Shown here piece after piece: positions 16,358 to 25,527 of a stretch of 64,000 bases of DNA. The stretch's first letter is position 1; each line of letters opens with the position of its first letter. The notes beneath the pieces are model-generated. The model ran no database searches. It worked only from the letters and a program-made list of their open reading frames with translations, and was not told the DNA's origin. Source of the DNA: Caproiciproducens sp. NJN-50. GTDB taxonomy: Bacteria > Bacillota > Clostridia > Oscillospirales > Acutalibacteraceae. Position numbers and translations under genes: made by a program. Where the stretch lies: assembly GCF_004103755.1 (NCBI RefSeq), contig NZ_CP035283.1, forward strand, positions 1,922,001 to 1,986,000, in the 5' to 3' direction.

Positions 16358-16386
16358 ATTATAGGCGTGGCGATTAAATTTGTAAA
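16358..16386 (-). promoter_or_regulatory. Sigma-70-type promoter of the opine dehydrogenase gene
   Basis: On the minus strand, TTTACA (-35, at 16381-16386) is followed after 17 bases by TATAAT (-10, at 16358-16363). The spacing is optimal and the -10 box is perfect. The gene starts about 170 bases downstream. Confidence 0.7.
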
Positions 16387-16769
16387 GCCATAAAAATCAA
16401 TAAAAATATGCTGGCTTCATTATGCATTTCTCCTAATGCCTGACGATACCTCCCTATTCATCCGGATTTTGGGGACGGAAAATTCGATCGCATCGACAAT
16501 AGATACCCGCCGACAAGCCGGTGGTACCCGCGCAGCGCCAAAGGCGCAATCTGTTCCCCGCGGCCTTTCAAAAGGCAATTGACTTCTTCCTTTCGCAGGA
16601 ACATTCTCACTCCCTAACCCCCTCCGCACACCATCCACCCGCAGGAAATTTTTTAAAAGCGTGTGCGGAAAGAAAGGGGTCTAGACGGGAGGGGGCAGGA
16701 GTGGAAAGAAAAACGCTTGAAGCTAAAGTTCTTCTGGTCTCACCGGCACCGCCGGTGGTTTCGTTACAC
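16387..16769. other. Unassigned G+C-rich intergenic stretch
   Basis: About 380 bases between the opine dehydrogenase promoter and the TetR terminator. Frames are open on both strands for 60-130 codons, yet none has a ribosome site, a credible start or family-like sequence. GCGCCAAAGGCGC near 16536 and CACCGGCACCGCCGGTG near 16741 are small hairpins. It may be a dispersed intergenic repeat or a non-coding RNA; I cannot tell. Confidence 0.35.
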
Positions 16770-16819
16770 AAAAGCAACCCCCAGATCCGGTCTTCCATCC
16801 GGATTTGGGGGTTGCTTTT
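16770..16819 (-). terminator. Strong stem-loop terminator after the TetR gene
   Basis: A stem of 21 bases per arm with one mismatch (arms 16770-16790 and 16799-16819), loop of 8, flanked by AAAA on one side and TTTT on the other, so it can act on either strand. It lies 39 bases past the TetR stop codon. Confidence 0.75.
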
Positions 16820-16857
16820 GTCATATCGTGATTCCCGTTTGTCCCACGTACACTTGA

Positions 16858-17511
16858 TTATCGCATCATCATGCCTTTCGCCGCCACCCGGACGGCGTCT
16901 TCAATCATATCCGCCAAGCTGAAATCCTGACTCTCAAAGCACCACATCACTTCGACGCCAACCATGGTGGAAAGCAGGATATTCACATATTTGTCTGTCT
17001 CTGTCCGCATATCGAGAACCTGCTCTTTTTTCCCGCTTTCCACAATCTTCTCCAGACATTTGAGCAGAGGGCGATCTTTGCCGTAGAAGTTATACCCCTC
17101 CAGGGTAAAATAATTTGCGATCATCGCTTTAATGATCCCCCTGCCGCGCTTTTCGTACTCGGTGTAGGAAATCCTCATAAAGCGCGTAATCATGGATAAA
17201 AAGTCCAAACCTTTGACCTTTTCATACGCCTGTTTGTAAATTTCATCGGACTGCGTGAACGTATAAAAAACAAGAGCCCTCTTGGACTCAAAATACGTAT
17301 AGAAAGACCCTTTTGAGACGTTGGCTTCCGTCGTAATATCCTCAATGCTGACATTACTGAAGCCCAGCTCATTGATTTTCTTCACGGCAGCATTATAAAT
17401 TTTGTTTTTTGTCTCCATTGCCTGAAGCTGACGCCTGGTCTTTCTCGCGTTCTCCGCAGGGCCTTTTGTCAGGAGAGCGTTCTCAGCGTCTTTTTTCAAA
17501 TCGTTTGCCAC
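16858..17511 (-). CDS. TetR/AcrR-family transcriptional regulator
   Basis: 217 residues with an N-terminal TetR helix-turn-helix: KIYNAAVKKINELGF, then VSIEDITTEANVSKGSFYTYF, the characteristic recognition-helix pattern. The C-terminal ligand domain is not diagnostic. I kept GTG at 17511. The site has little ribosome-binding sequence, and an internal ATG before ETKNKIYNAAV is an alternative. It follows the GntR gene by 58 bases on the same strand and may share its transcript. A tandem repeat before the opine dehydrogenase gene is a candidate operator. Confidence 0.88.
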   Translation of the reverse strand: MANDLKKDAENALLTKGPAENARKTRRQLQAMETKNKIYNAAVKKINELGFSNVSIEDITTEANVSKGSFYTYFESKRALVFYTFTQSDEIYKQAYEKVKGLDFLSMITRFMRISYTEYEKRGRGIIKAMIANYFTLEGYNFYGKDRPLLKCLEKIVESGKKEQVLDMRTETDKYVNILLSTMVGVEVMWCFESQDFSLADMIEDAVRVAAKGMMMR

Positions 17512-17569
17512 CCCATTTCTGAAGCAAGGTCATATAAACCGCATGCCTTTTCGCCGGGGCACGCGGCGG

Positions 17570-18235
17570 TTACGGATTCGCGGTCCGGGATGTTCCGTCG
17601 TAACATTTCAAAAGATACGGGTCGATGTGATAAAAATCTTTAATGTGCTGGCAGATCAGTGCGCGTACATCTTCCAGGTTTCCGCTGCGCATCGCTGAAA
17701 TAATCGGCTTATGGTGATGAATCTGGAGCAGGCTGTGCTCAATATCCGTATATTTGGACACCTGGACGAGATGTATTTGCTGATAAATGGCATATTGTTG
17801 GCTAATCAGATGAGAATTGCCGGAAATTTTTGAAATTGCCAGATGAAAGTTGCAGTCCGTTTTAATCCGTCCGTAAATATCGCCCTTAGACGCCGCCGCT
17901 TCACAGTCATCGGCTAAACGGTCAAGGTCATCGAAATCCGACGCGCTTCCATAATAGGAAGCCAACTGCGCAGAAAGGATATCCTGCGACAGGCGGATCG
18001 CACCAATCTCTTTGATTTCATCATCAGTAAAACATGCCACGGTAGCGCCGCGGTTATGTCCGATCGTGACCAGCCCCTCAGATTCCAGGCGCCGAAGCGC
18101 ATCGTGAATCGGGGTTCTGCTGATGGATAGCTTGGCCGAAATCTGCAGCTCCGGGATCCGGGCGCCGGGAAGCAGTTCCATGCGAAAAATCATATCCTTG
18201 ATCTGCTGATAAGCAGTTGCACTCTGCGAAGTAAT
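17570..18235 (-). CDS. GntR-family (FadR-type) transcriptional regulator, apparent ATT start
   Basis: The N-terminal winged helix (AYQQIKDMIFRMELLPG, then LSISRTPIHDALRRLESEGLV) and the all-helical C-terminal domain with metal-binding type His and Asp residues (DCNFHLAISKISGN) mark a FadR/FCD-type GntR regulator, which usually senses a carboxylic acid. The frame is open to ATG codons at 18358 and 18328, but a strong ribosome site (AAGGAGGG) lies 6-7 bases before an ATT at 18235, exactly where family members begin. I therefore give ATT as start (221 residues). The gene diverges from PFOR and probably controls it. Confidence 0.85.
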   Translation of the reverse strand: MTSQSATAYQQIKDMIFRMELLPGARIPELQISAKLSISRTPIHDALRRLESEGLVTIGHNRGATVACFTDDEIKEIGAIRLSQDILSAQLASYYGSASDFDDLDRLADDCEAAASKGDIYGRIKTDCNFHLAISKISGNSHLISQQYAIYQQIHLVQVSKYTDIEHSLLQIHHHKPIISAMRSGNLEDVRALICQHIKDFYHIDPYLLKCYDGTSRTANP

Positions 18236-18408
18236 AGATAAACACCCTCCTTCTTTCCTGTGTCCCTTATATGTCAATACAGTATACAATATTTTGTTTC
18301 CAGAGTCAATTTTATTTTTTGAATCCATTTTATACTGAATGTTCGGATTCTTTTGCACATGTTTTATTCTTTTGCTTTATGCATTACGCTGGAAATTTAC
18401 TTTATATA

Positions 18409-18437
18409 TTGACAAATTGAATTCATATTGATATTAT
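18409..18437 (+). promoter_or_regulatory. Sigma-70-type promoter of the PFOR operon
   Basis: TTGACA (18409-18414), 17 bases, TATTAT (18432-18437). The -35 box is perfect and the -10 box matches five of six. Transcription would start near 18444, inside the inverted repeat at 18441-18480. Confidence 0.75.
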
Positions 18438-18440
18438 TGT

Positions 18441-18480
18441 ATGCAATCTCACTTGTAGAATTTAATGTGTGAGATTGCAT
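18441..18480. promoter_or_regulatory. Inverted repeat over the transcription start, candidate GntR operator
   Basis: ATGCAATCTCAC and GTGAGATTGCAT are perfect 12-bp arms separated by 16 bases. They cover about -3 to +37 of the predicted PFOR transcript, a position for repression. The divergent GntR gene is the natural regulator. The wide spacer would suit two half-sites or a looped dimer pair. Confidence 0.65.
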
Positions 18481-18563
18481 GCCGATCTGCCGCAATAAGA
18501 CTCTCTTCTGCCTTGCGCGCCGAAAGCTGCACAGCAAACTAAAACATCAAGGGGGAAATCTGT

Positions 18564-21500
18564 ATGGCGAAAAAAATTGAGTTGATGGACGGAAACCAGG
18601 CGGCCGCATATGTTTCCTACGCCTTTACGGAGGTAGCGGGCATTTACCCAATCACTCCGTCTTCACCTATGGCGGAATATGTGGACGAATGGGCGGCCAA
18701 CGGGAAGAAAAACCTCTTCGGTCAGCCGGTGCAGGTGGTGGAAATGCAGTCAGAGGGCGGTGCCGCCGGTACGGTTCACGGCTCCCTGCAATCCGGCGCA
18801 CTGACCACCACCTATACCGCGTCTCAGGGTCTGCTGCTGATGATTCCCAATATGTACAAAATCGCGGGTGAAATGCTGCCGGGCGTATTTCATGTCTCCG
18901 CCCGCACGCTGTCGGCCCACGCGCTGTCTATCTTCGGCGATCACTCTGATGTCATGGGCGTGCGCAGCACGGGCTTCGCCCTGCTGGCTTCCTCCTCCCC
19001 TCAGGAGGTCATGGACCTGGGCGCTGTCGCACATCTGGCCGCCATCCACTGCCGGATGCCGGTACTGCACTTCTTCGACGGCTTCCGCACCTCTCATGAG
19101 ATCCAGAAGATCGAGGCGCTGGATTACGAGGATCTTCGCCCCCTGGTGGACCAGGACGCACTTAAGGCGTTTCGCAGACACGCCCTGAATCCGGAGCATC
19201 CCGCCACCCGCGGCACCACCGTGAACCCGGACATCTTCTTCCAGTGCCGCGAGGCCTGCAATGAGAAAATTGCCCAGATTCCCGACGCAGTGGAGCACTA
19301 TATGAAGGAGATCGGCAAAATCACGGGCCGAACCCACCACCTCTTCGACTATTACGGCGCTCCCGACGCCGAACAGGTCATCATCCTGATGGGCTCCGCC
19401 GCCGAAACCGCCAAGGAAACCGTGGACTATCTGGCCGCCAAGGGCGAAAAGGCAGGCCTTCTCAACGTCCATCTGTACCGTCCTTTCTCCGCGGAGCACT
19501 TTTTGGCCAGCCTGCCCGCCACGGTCAAGCGCCTGGCGATACTGGACCGAACCAAGGAGCCGGGCGCCAGGGGCGAGCCGCTGTATCAGGATATTTGCAC
19601 CCTCTATCAAGAGAGAGGCATTCCCATGGAGATCGTGGGCGGCCGCTACGGTTTGAGCTCCAAGGATACTACGCCGGGGCAGATTCTGGCCGTGTACGAC
19701 AACCTGAAGAAGGACCGGCCCAAGAACAACTTTACCATCGGCATTGTGGACGACGTGACCTTCACTTCTCTGCCGGTGACCAGGGAGATCGAGACCTCCC
19801 CGGCCGGCCAGACGAATGTGGAGATCTGGGGCATGGGTTCCGACGGCACTGTCGGCGCCAACAAGAACTCCATCAAAATCATCGGCCATGCCACTGATCT
19901 TTACTGCCAGGCTTATTTCGTGTATGACTCCAAAAAATCCGGCGGCCTGACCCAATCCCACCTGCGTTTCGGCAAGGTGCCGATCCGGTCCCCCTATCTG
20001 GTGCGTGCCGCGGATTTTGTGGCCTGCCATACGCCTTCCTATGTTCATACATACGACATGGTGAAAAACCTGAAGGACGGCGGCACGTTCCTGCTGAACT
20101 GCGCATGGGACACGGACGGTTTGGAAAAGAACCTTCCCGCATCCATGAAGCGGGCTCTGGCTGCCAAGCACGCCAGGCTGTACACCATCGACGCGATCGA
20201 CATTGCCCGCAAGCTGGGTCTGGGCAACCGAACCAATACCATTTTGCAGGCGGCCTTCTTCAAGCTGACCGGCGTGATCCCCATCGGCCAGGCCGTTGCC
20301 GAAATGAAAGACGCCATTTACAAAACCTACTACAAAAAGAAAGGCCAGACTGTGGTGGACATGAACAACGCGTCCATCGAGCATGGCATCGACGAACTGC
20401 GCGAAGTAACGATCCCCGGCGCCTGGCTCACCGCGCGGGACGATGCCGCCGAGGATAAGGCGCCCGCCTTCATCCAGGACGTCGTGGCTCCCATGAACCG
20501 CCAGGAGGGCGACGCGTTGCCGCTCTCCATGATAAAGAAATATGGTCTTGAGGACGGCACCTGGCCCGCCGGCACCTCCAAGTATGAAAAGCGCGGCGCC
20601 GCCGTCGAGGTCCCCGCCTGGAAGATGGACGCCTGCATCCAGTGCAACCAGTGCTCTCTGGTCTGCCCCCACGCCGCTATCCGCCCCATTCTGCTGAATA
20701 AGGACGAAATTAAGGCGGCTCCCGCCGGTTTCGAGACCAGGAAAGCCGTCGGCCCCGGCCTGGACCAGTACCAGTTCCGCATTCAGGTTTCGCCCTATGA
20801 CTGCACCGGCTGCGGCAGCTGCGTCAACGTCTGCCCGGCCAAGGAGAAGGCTCTGGTGATGGAGAGCTTGGAGAGCCAGCTGAAGGAGACCGGAAACTGG
20901 ACGTTCGCCGTGGAGAACGTTGAGATCAAGAAGGATGCCGCCAACGCAAAAACGGTGAAAAGTTCCCAGTTTGCAAAGCCCTATTTTGAATTCTCGGGTG
21001 CCTGCGCCGGATGCGGCGAGACCCCTTACATCAAGCTGGTAACCCAGCTCTTCGGCGACCGGATGTACATCACCAACGCCTCCGGCTGTTCCTCCGCTTA
21101 TGGCGGCTCCACGCCGTCCTCTCCTTACTGCACCGACAAAAAGGGCTTCGGCCCCGCTTGGGCCATGTCCCTGTTCGAGGACAACGCGGAGTATGCCTAC
21201 GGCTACCTGCTGGGGCAGGATGCCGTCAAGCGGCAGCTGCGCGCGAACATCCAGCGGCTGTTGGAACGGGGCGTTGCAGAGGACGCCTGCGCGGCCTATC
21301 TGGAAAAAGGCGATGCCGCGGAGGAATCCCGCGCCGTCAGCGACACGCTGCTGGCCGCCCTGAAAAACGACGACAGTGAGGAAGCAGTCTTCATCCGTCA
21401 GAATCGGGAGTACCTGACCAAGAAAAGCGTCTGGGCCTTCGGCGGCGACGGATGGGCTTACGACATCGGCTACGGCGGACTGGATCACGTGCTGGCCTCC

Positions 21501-22070
21501 GGCAAAGACGTCAACTTGCTGGTTCTGGATACCGAGGTGTATTCCAACACCGGCGGGCAGTCTTCCAAGTCCACAGCGGCGGGCGCAATCGCCAAGTTTG
21601 CCGCCGGCGGCAAGGTGACCAAGAAGAAGGATCTCGGCCTGATGGCCATGAGCTACGGTTACGTATATGTGGCGCAGGTTTCCATGGGCGCCGATCCCGC
21701 TCAGACGCTGAAAGCGATCCGGGAGGCCGAGGCATACAACGGCCCGTCCCTCGTCATCTGTTACTGTCCCTGCATCGAACACGGCGTGAAAGCCAGCATG
21801 GGGCTGAGCCAGCTGGAGGAGAAGAAAGCGGTGGAGGCCGGCTATTGGCATCTGTACCGTTACAATCCCGATCTGAAAGCGGAGGGCAGAAATCCCTTTA
21901 CCCTAGATTCCAGGGAACCCACCGGCGACTTCCAGAAGTTCCTGCAGGGTGAAAACCGCTACGCATCATTAAAATTATCCTTCCCGGACAAGGCCGAAAC
22001 GCTGTATTCCAAAGCGGAGAGGGACGCTAAAGAGCGGCTGGAAAGCTACCGGAATCTGGCCGGAAAATAA
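18564..22070 (+). CDS. nifJ: Pyruvate:ferredoxin (flavodoxin) oxidoreductase, single-chain
   Basis: 1168 residues, the normal length of the fused enzyme. It converts pyruvate and CoA to acetyl-CoA, CO2 and reduced ferredoxin. Domains in order are the pyrimidine-binding domain (AGIYPITPSSPMAEY), the gamma domain near residues 430-600, two [4Fe-4S] motifs (CIQCNQCSLVCPH near 690; CTGCGSCVNVCP near 745), a further cluster-binding CAGCGE near 815, and the thiamine diphosphate domain (GGDGWAYDIGYGG near 959). The ribosome site GGGGG precedes ATG at 18564. It is followed after 15 bases by a 4-hydroxybutyryl-CoA dehydratase-type gene, so this copy is probably dedicated to that pathway and not only to general glycolysis. 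Confidence 0.97.
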   Translation: MAKKIELMDGNQAAAYVSYAFTEVAGIYPITPSSPMAEYVDEWAANGKKNLFGQPVQVVEMQSEGGAAGTVHGSLQSGALTTTYTASQGLLLMIPNMYKIAGEMLPGVFHVSARTLSAHALSIFGDHSDVMGVRSTGFALLASSSPQEVMDLGAVAHLAAIHCRMPVLHFFDGFRTSHEIQKIEALDYEDLRPLVDQDALKAFRRHALNPEHPATRGTTVNPDIFFQCREACNEKIAQIPDAVEHYMKEIGKITGRTHHLFDYYGAPDAEQVIILMGSAAETAKETVDYLAAKGEKAGLLNVHLYRPFSAEHFLASLPATVKRLAILDRTKEPGARGEPLYQDICTLYQERGIPMEIVGGRYGLSSKDTTPGQILAVYDNLKKDRPKNNFTIGIVDDVTFTSLPVTREIETSPAGQTNVEIWGMGSDGTVGANKNSIKIIGHATDLYCQAYFVYDSKKSGGLTQSHLRFGKVPIRSPYLVRAADFVACHTPSYVHTYDMVKNLKDGGTFLLNCAWDTDGLEKNLPASMKRALAAKHARLYTIDAIDIARKLGLGNRTNTILQAAFFKLTGVIPIGQAVAEMKDAIYKTYYKKKGQTVVDMNNASIEHGIDELREVTIPGAWLTARDDAAEDKAPAFIQDVVAPMNRQEGDALPLSMIKKYGLEDGTWPAGTSKYEKRGAAVEVPAWKMDACIQCNQCSLVCPHAAIRPILLNKDEIKAAPAGFETRKAVGPGLDQYQFRIQVSPYDCTGCGSCVNVCPAKEKALVMESLESQLKETGNWTFAVENVEIKKDAANAKTVKSSQFAKPYFEFSGACAGCGETPYIKLVTQLFGDRMYITNASGCSSAYGGSTPSSPYCTDKKGFGPAWAMSLFEDNAEYAYGYLLGQDAVKRQLRANIQRLLERGVAEDACAAYLEKGDAAEESRAVSDTLLAALKNDDSEEAVFIRQNREYLTKKSVWAFGGDGWAYDIGYGGLDHVLASGKDVNLLVLDTEVYSNTGGQSSKSTAAGAIAKFAAGGKVTKKKDLGLMAMSYGYVYVAQVSMGADPAQTLKAIREAEAYNGPSLVICYCPCIEHGVKASMGLSQLEEKKAVEAGYWHLYRYNPDLKAEGRNPFTLDSREPTGDFQKFLQGENRYASLKLSFPDKAETLYSKAERDAKERLESYRNLAGK

Positions 22071-22085
22071 AAGGAGGTTTTATCA

Positions 22086-23576
22086 ATGCCTTTAATGACC
22101 GCACAAGAGTACATCGAAAGCCTGCGCAAGCTGAAGACGCGGGTGTATCTGTTCGGAAAAAAGGTCGACAACTGGGTGGATGACCCCATCATCCGTCCAT
22201 CCATCAACTGCGTTGCCATGACGTATGCCCTGGCGCAGGACCCGCAGTACGAGGATCTGATGACCGCGACCTCCAGCCTGACCGGTCGCAAGATCAACCG
22301 TTTCACCCATCTTCACCAGTCCGGCGAGGATCTGGTGAAGAAGGTAAAGATGCAGCGTCTGCTGGGCCAGAAGACCGCCAGCTGCTTCCAGCGCTGCGTG
22401 GGTATGGACGCGTTCAACGCCGTCTATTCCACCACGTTCGAGACCGACGAAAAGTACGGCACCAGCTACCATGAAAACTTCAAGAAGTTTCTGATTAAGA
22501 TGCAGGACGCCGACCTGACTGTGGACGGCGCCATGACGGACCCGAAGGGCGACCGCTCCAAGGCCCCCCATGAGCAGGCGGATCCGGACGTGTTTGTCCA
22601 CGTTGTGGAACGCCGCCCGGACGGTATCGTGGTCTGCGGCGCGAAGGCACACCAGACCGGCTCCGTCAACTCTCACTGGCACATCTTCATGCCCACCATC
22701 GCCATGGGGGAGGCAGACAAAGACTGGGCGGTAAGCTTTGCCTGTCCGACGGACGTCAAGGGTATGTACCTGATCTACGGCCGTCAGTCCTGCGATACCC
22801 GAAAGCTGGAAGGCTGCAACATCGATGTGGGCAACGCCAAGTTCGGCGGACAGGAGGCCCTGGTCGTCCTCGACCACGTGTTCATTCCGAATGAGTACAT
22901 CTTCCTGAACGGCGAGCATGAGTTTGCCGGTATGATGGTGGAGCGATTCGCCGGATACCACCGCCAGAGCTACGGCGGCTGCAAGGTCGGCGTGGGCGAT
23001 GTGGTCATCGGCGCCGCGGCGCTCGCCGCCGAGTACAACGGCGTGGAGAAGGCCTCCGCCGTCAAGGATAAGCTCATCGAAATGACCCATCTGAATGAGA
23101 CGCTGTATTCCTGCGGTATCGCCTGCTCCTGTGAAGGCTGCCCCACAAAGGCGGGCAACTACCAGATCGATCTGCTGCTGGCGAACGTCTGCAAGCAGAA
23201 TGTCACCCGTTTCCCCTATGAGATCGTGCGTCTGGCCGAGGACATTGCCGGCGGCCTGATGGTCACCATGCCGTCTCAGAAAGACTTTGGGTCCGACACG
23301 GTAGTCGGCAGCAGCGGTGAGACCATCGGAGATATCTGCAACAAGTATTTCGCGGGCCGGGAAGGTGTCTCTACCGAGGACCGCCAGCGCGTGATGCGCT
23401 TTCTGGAAAACATCTGTCTCGGCGCGGCGGCCGTCGGTTACCGCACCGAATCCCTGCACGGCGCGGGATCTCCGCAGGCACAGCGCATCATGATCGGCCG
23501 TCAGGGCAACATTCAGGGCAAGAAGCAGCTGGCCAGGAATATCGCCGGCATTGTCTCCGACAAGGAAGACACCTGA
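22086..23576 (+). CDS. 4-hydroxybutyryl-CoA dehydratase/vinylacetyl-CoA isomerase family flavoprotein
   Basis: 496 residues, close to AbfD of Clostridium aminobutyricum. The four cluster ligands of that enzyme are present with the same pattern: Cys100 and Cys104 in SCFQRC, and His292 and Cys299 in YHRQSYGGCK. The family has an acyl-CoA dehydrogenase-like fold with FAD and one [4Fe-4S] cluster. AbfD dehydrates 4-hydroxybutyryl-CoA to crotonyl-CoA through a ketyl radical. The gene is in an operon with PFOR (15-base gap, AAAGGAGG ribosome site). No 4-hydroxybutyrate dehydrogenase, succinate semialdehyde dehydrogenase or specific CoA transferase is next to it, so another 4-hydroxyacyl-CoA substrate is possible. 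Confidence 0.92.
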   Translation: MPLMTAQEYIESLRKLKTRVYLFGKKVDNWVDDPIIRPSINCVAMTYALAQDPQYEDLMTATSSLTGRKINRFTHLHQSGEDLVKKVKMQRLLGQKTASCFQRCVGMDAFNAVYSTTFETDEKYGTSYHENFKKFLIKMQDADLTVDGAMTDPKGDRSKAPHEQADPDVFVHVVERRPDGIVVCGAKAHQTGSVNSHWHIFMPTIAMGEADKDWAVSFACPTDVKGMYLIYGRQSCDTRKLEGCNIDVGNAKFGGQEALVVLDHVFIPNEYIFLNGEHEFAGMMVERFAGYHRQSYGGCKVGVGDVVIGAAALAAEYNGVEKASAVKDKLIEMTHLNETLYSCGIACSCEGCPTKAGNYQIDLLLANVCKQNVTRFPYEIVRLAEDIAGGLMVTMPSQKDFGSDTVVGSSGETIGDICNKYFAGREGVSTEDRQRVMRFLENICLGAAAVGYRTESLHGAGSPQAQRIMIGRQGNIQGKKQLARNIAGIVSDKEDT

Positions 23577-23636
23577 GCTTAAAAGTCATTCTTCTGTTTT
23601 GCGCGAAGTGAGGCTGCGAAACACGTTTTCTGACAG

Positions 23637-23672
23637 GCAATGACGGCAGCTTATAAAAGCTGCCGTCATTGC
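23637..23672. terminator. Stem-loop between the convergent PFOR and acyl-CoA ligase transcripts
   Basis: A perfect 16-bp stem (23637-23652 with 23657-23672) and a 4-base ATAA loop. No long T-run follows, but the position between two convergent units supports bidirectional termination. Confidence 0.65.
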
Positions 23673-23726
23673 TTACGGTATAGAATTTTCCCGGTCTGCG
23701 ATGTCAAGATATCCCTGATCAGTCGG

Positions 23727-25349
23727 TCAGGTTTTGCATATTGCACGCTTCTGAAGCACTTCAATTTTTTCAGCTCCCAGCCTCTTCAAAGCGGACAGAT
23801 CAGCTTTGCCGCTTCCAGTCATGGGAAAGGAATCGATTTGAAATACATATTTGGGAGCTTTATAATTGGCCAGCCTGCTTTTCACAAAACGGCGGATATC
23901 CTCCGGATCCGCTGTCATAGGCTTTTTCATGACCACGAACGCAACAATCTCCTCCTGAACGACATCATTTACCGGCACGCCGACGACCTTGACGCCCGCC
24001 AGATCACCGCTGTAATGCCCGATCACGCATTCGATTTCACTGGGAGCGATATTTTCTCCGCCGCGGATGATCATATCCCCCATGCGCGCGACAAAATGGA
24101 AATAGCCGTCAGCGTCACGGAACCCCAGATCCCCGGTCCTGAGCCAGCCGTCGGGTGTAAAAGCCTTCCGGCTCTCCTCTTCCAATTTGTAGTAGCCCTT
24201 CATTACGGCAAAGCCTTTCACCTGAATCTCCCCGTGTTCATCAGTTTCCGCCAGGCGGCCGTCTTGCAGATTCCAGATCCGAACCTCCATATTTGGAATC
24301 TCTTTCCCGATGGTCTCTGACTTGAGAGCCACGCCGTCGTCATACAGTGAGAATGTGACCAGCGGCGAGGTCTCCGTCTGCCCGTACCCCATCTGCAGAT
24401 GCCGGACGCCGATCTTCCGGATTATTTTCCGGTAGTCCTCGGGGGAAAAGCCGGAGCCGGCCGAAGTACCGGAGCGATAAGATGAAATATCGTACTTGCC
24501 GAAAGATCGATTCTGTACCATGAGCATAAGCATGGAAGGAACGACGTTGAATGCTGTGACCTTATATTTTTCAATGTCCTGCATGGCACGCTCGGCATTG
24601 AAAATTCGATGAATAATCATAGGAATCCCCGCGCACAGCGCCAGCATCAGGCCACAGGTCAAACCGGAGCAGTGGAACATAGGCATTGCAGCTAAAAAAA
24701 TATCTTCCCCGTGCTTCCACCGAAGCAGCCGGACCAGTTCGTTTGCGTCGTTGAGCACGCTGAAATAGCTCAGCAAAACCCCTTTCGGGCGACGGGTTGT
24801 TCCGGAAGTGAACATCAGACAACACGTGTCGTCCGTGGTAACCTGCGCCTTTTTTTCCGTCAGGAGCGCCGCCGTCTCGCCTGTAACGAGACCCTGCGAT
24901 CTCCGGATCGCATCCGCCTTTCCCATGCTCTCCAGCATATCAAAAGCCGCTTTCAAACAGGGCAGCGTTTCCCTGATCTCTTCGAGGGTCTTCCAATAAT
25001 CCATGCCGGATTTTTCTTCACCTATGTATAAATATTCAATATCAGCATAAGAGAGGACGCTCTGCATTTCAAGGGCCTTATAAGAGTAGTTGAAGACGGA
25101 GGGAATCGCCCCGATCTTCTGCGCCGCGAAGAGGTGCATCACCAGCTGAACGGAGTTTACCGCCCACAGTCCGACGTGTGTGCCTTTTCGGATCCCCTTG
25201 TTCAGCATATCCACGGCGAGCCAGTCTGTAATCCCCTCAACTTCTTCCCAAGTATATTTCCGCTCATCGAAGATGTAAGCAATATCACAGGGGTACAATT
25301 CTGCATTTCTTTTCGTAAGTTCCGAAATCGTCACACACATCAGTTCCAT
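23727..25349 (-). CDS. AMP-forming acyl-CoA synthetase/ligase
   Basis: 540 residues, start ATG at 25349 with AGGAGAAA upstream. The ATP/AMP motif is TSGTTRRPKG (181-190). YGQTE in MGYGQTETSPLV, the GWLRTGDLGF hinge region and GSGKADLSALKR, with the catalytic Lys near the C terminus, are all present. It makes an acyl-adenylate and then the CoA thioester. It is the last gene of the minus-strand hydroxyacid operon, 178 bases after the CoA transferase gene. It probably primes the cycle by making the first CoA ester, or activates an alternative substrate. Chain length specificity cannot be read. Confidence 0.92.
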   Translation of the reverse strand: MELMCVTISELTKRNAELYPCDIAYIFDERKYTWEEVEGITDWLAVDMLNKGIRKGTHVGLWAVNSVQLVMHLFAAQKIGAIPSVFNYSYKALEMQSVLSYADIEYLYIGEEKSGMDYWKTLEEIRETLPCLKAAFDMLESMGKADAIRRSQGLVTGETAALLTEKKAQVTTDDTCCLMFTSGTTRRPKGVLLSYFSVLNDANELVRLLRWKHGEDIFLAAMPMFHCSGLTCGLMLALCAGIPMIIHRIFNAERAMQDIEKYKVTAFNVVPSMLMLMVQNRSFGKYDISSYRSGTSAGSGFSPEDYRKIIRKIGVRHLQMGYGQTETSPLVTFSLYDDGVALKSETIGKEIPNMEVRIWNLQDGRLAETDEHGEIQVKGFAVMKGYYKLEEESRKAFTPDGWLRTGDLGFRDADGYFHFVARMGDMIIRGGENIAPSEIECVIGHYSGDLAGVKVVGVPVNDVVQEEIVAFVVMKKPMTADPEDIRRFVKSRLANYKAPKYVFQIDSFPMTGSGKADLSALKRLGAEKIEVLQKRAICKT

Positions 25350-25527
25350 CTTTATTTCTCCTATACTCCGGCAGTTGACAGCTGCTGCACGAATATTTCC
25401 AATATGGAACAGTCGGCTGCAGAACAGGCTGCAACCGGCTGCTTATGTCTGTTTTGATCAGTTCACAAGAGGCAAAATGCGCAGGACATTTGGTACAGGG
25501 CTGCCTGTTAAATATCGGTTCGCCAGC

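Noticed and set aside
18750..21851. 1033-codon open frame antisense to PFOR
   Set aside because: It has no ribosome site or family likeness, and the plus strand encodes a complete, motif-rich PFOR. High G+C and codon bias make antisense frames open.
22092..23459. 455-codon open frame antisense to the 4-hydroxybutyryl-CoA dehydratase-type gene
   Set aside because: Shadow of a gene with all catalytic residues; the antisense translation is compositionally odd.
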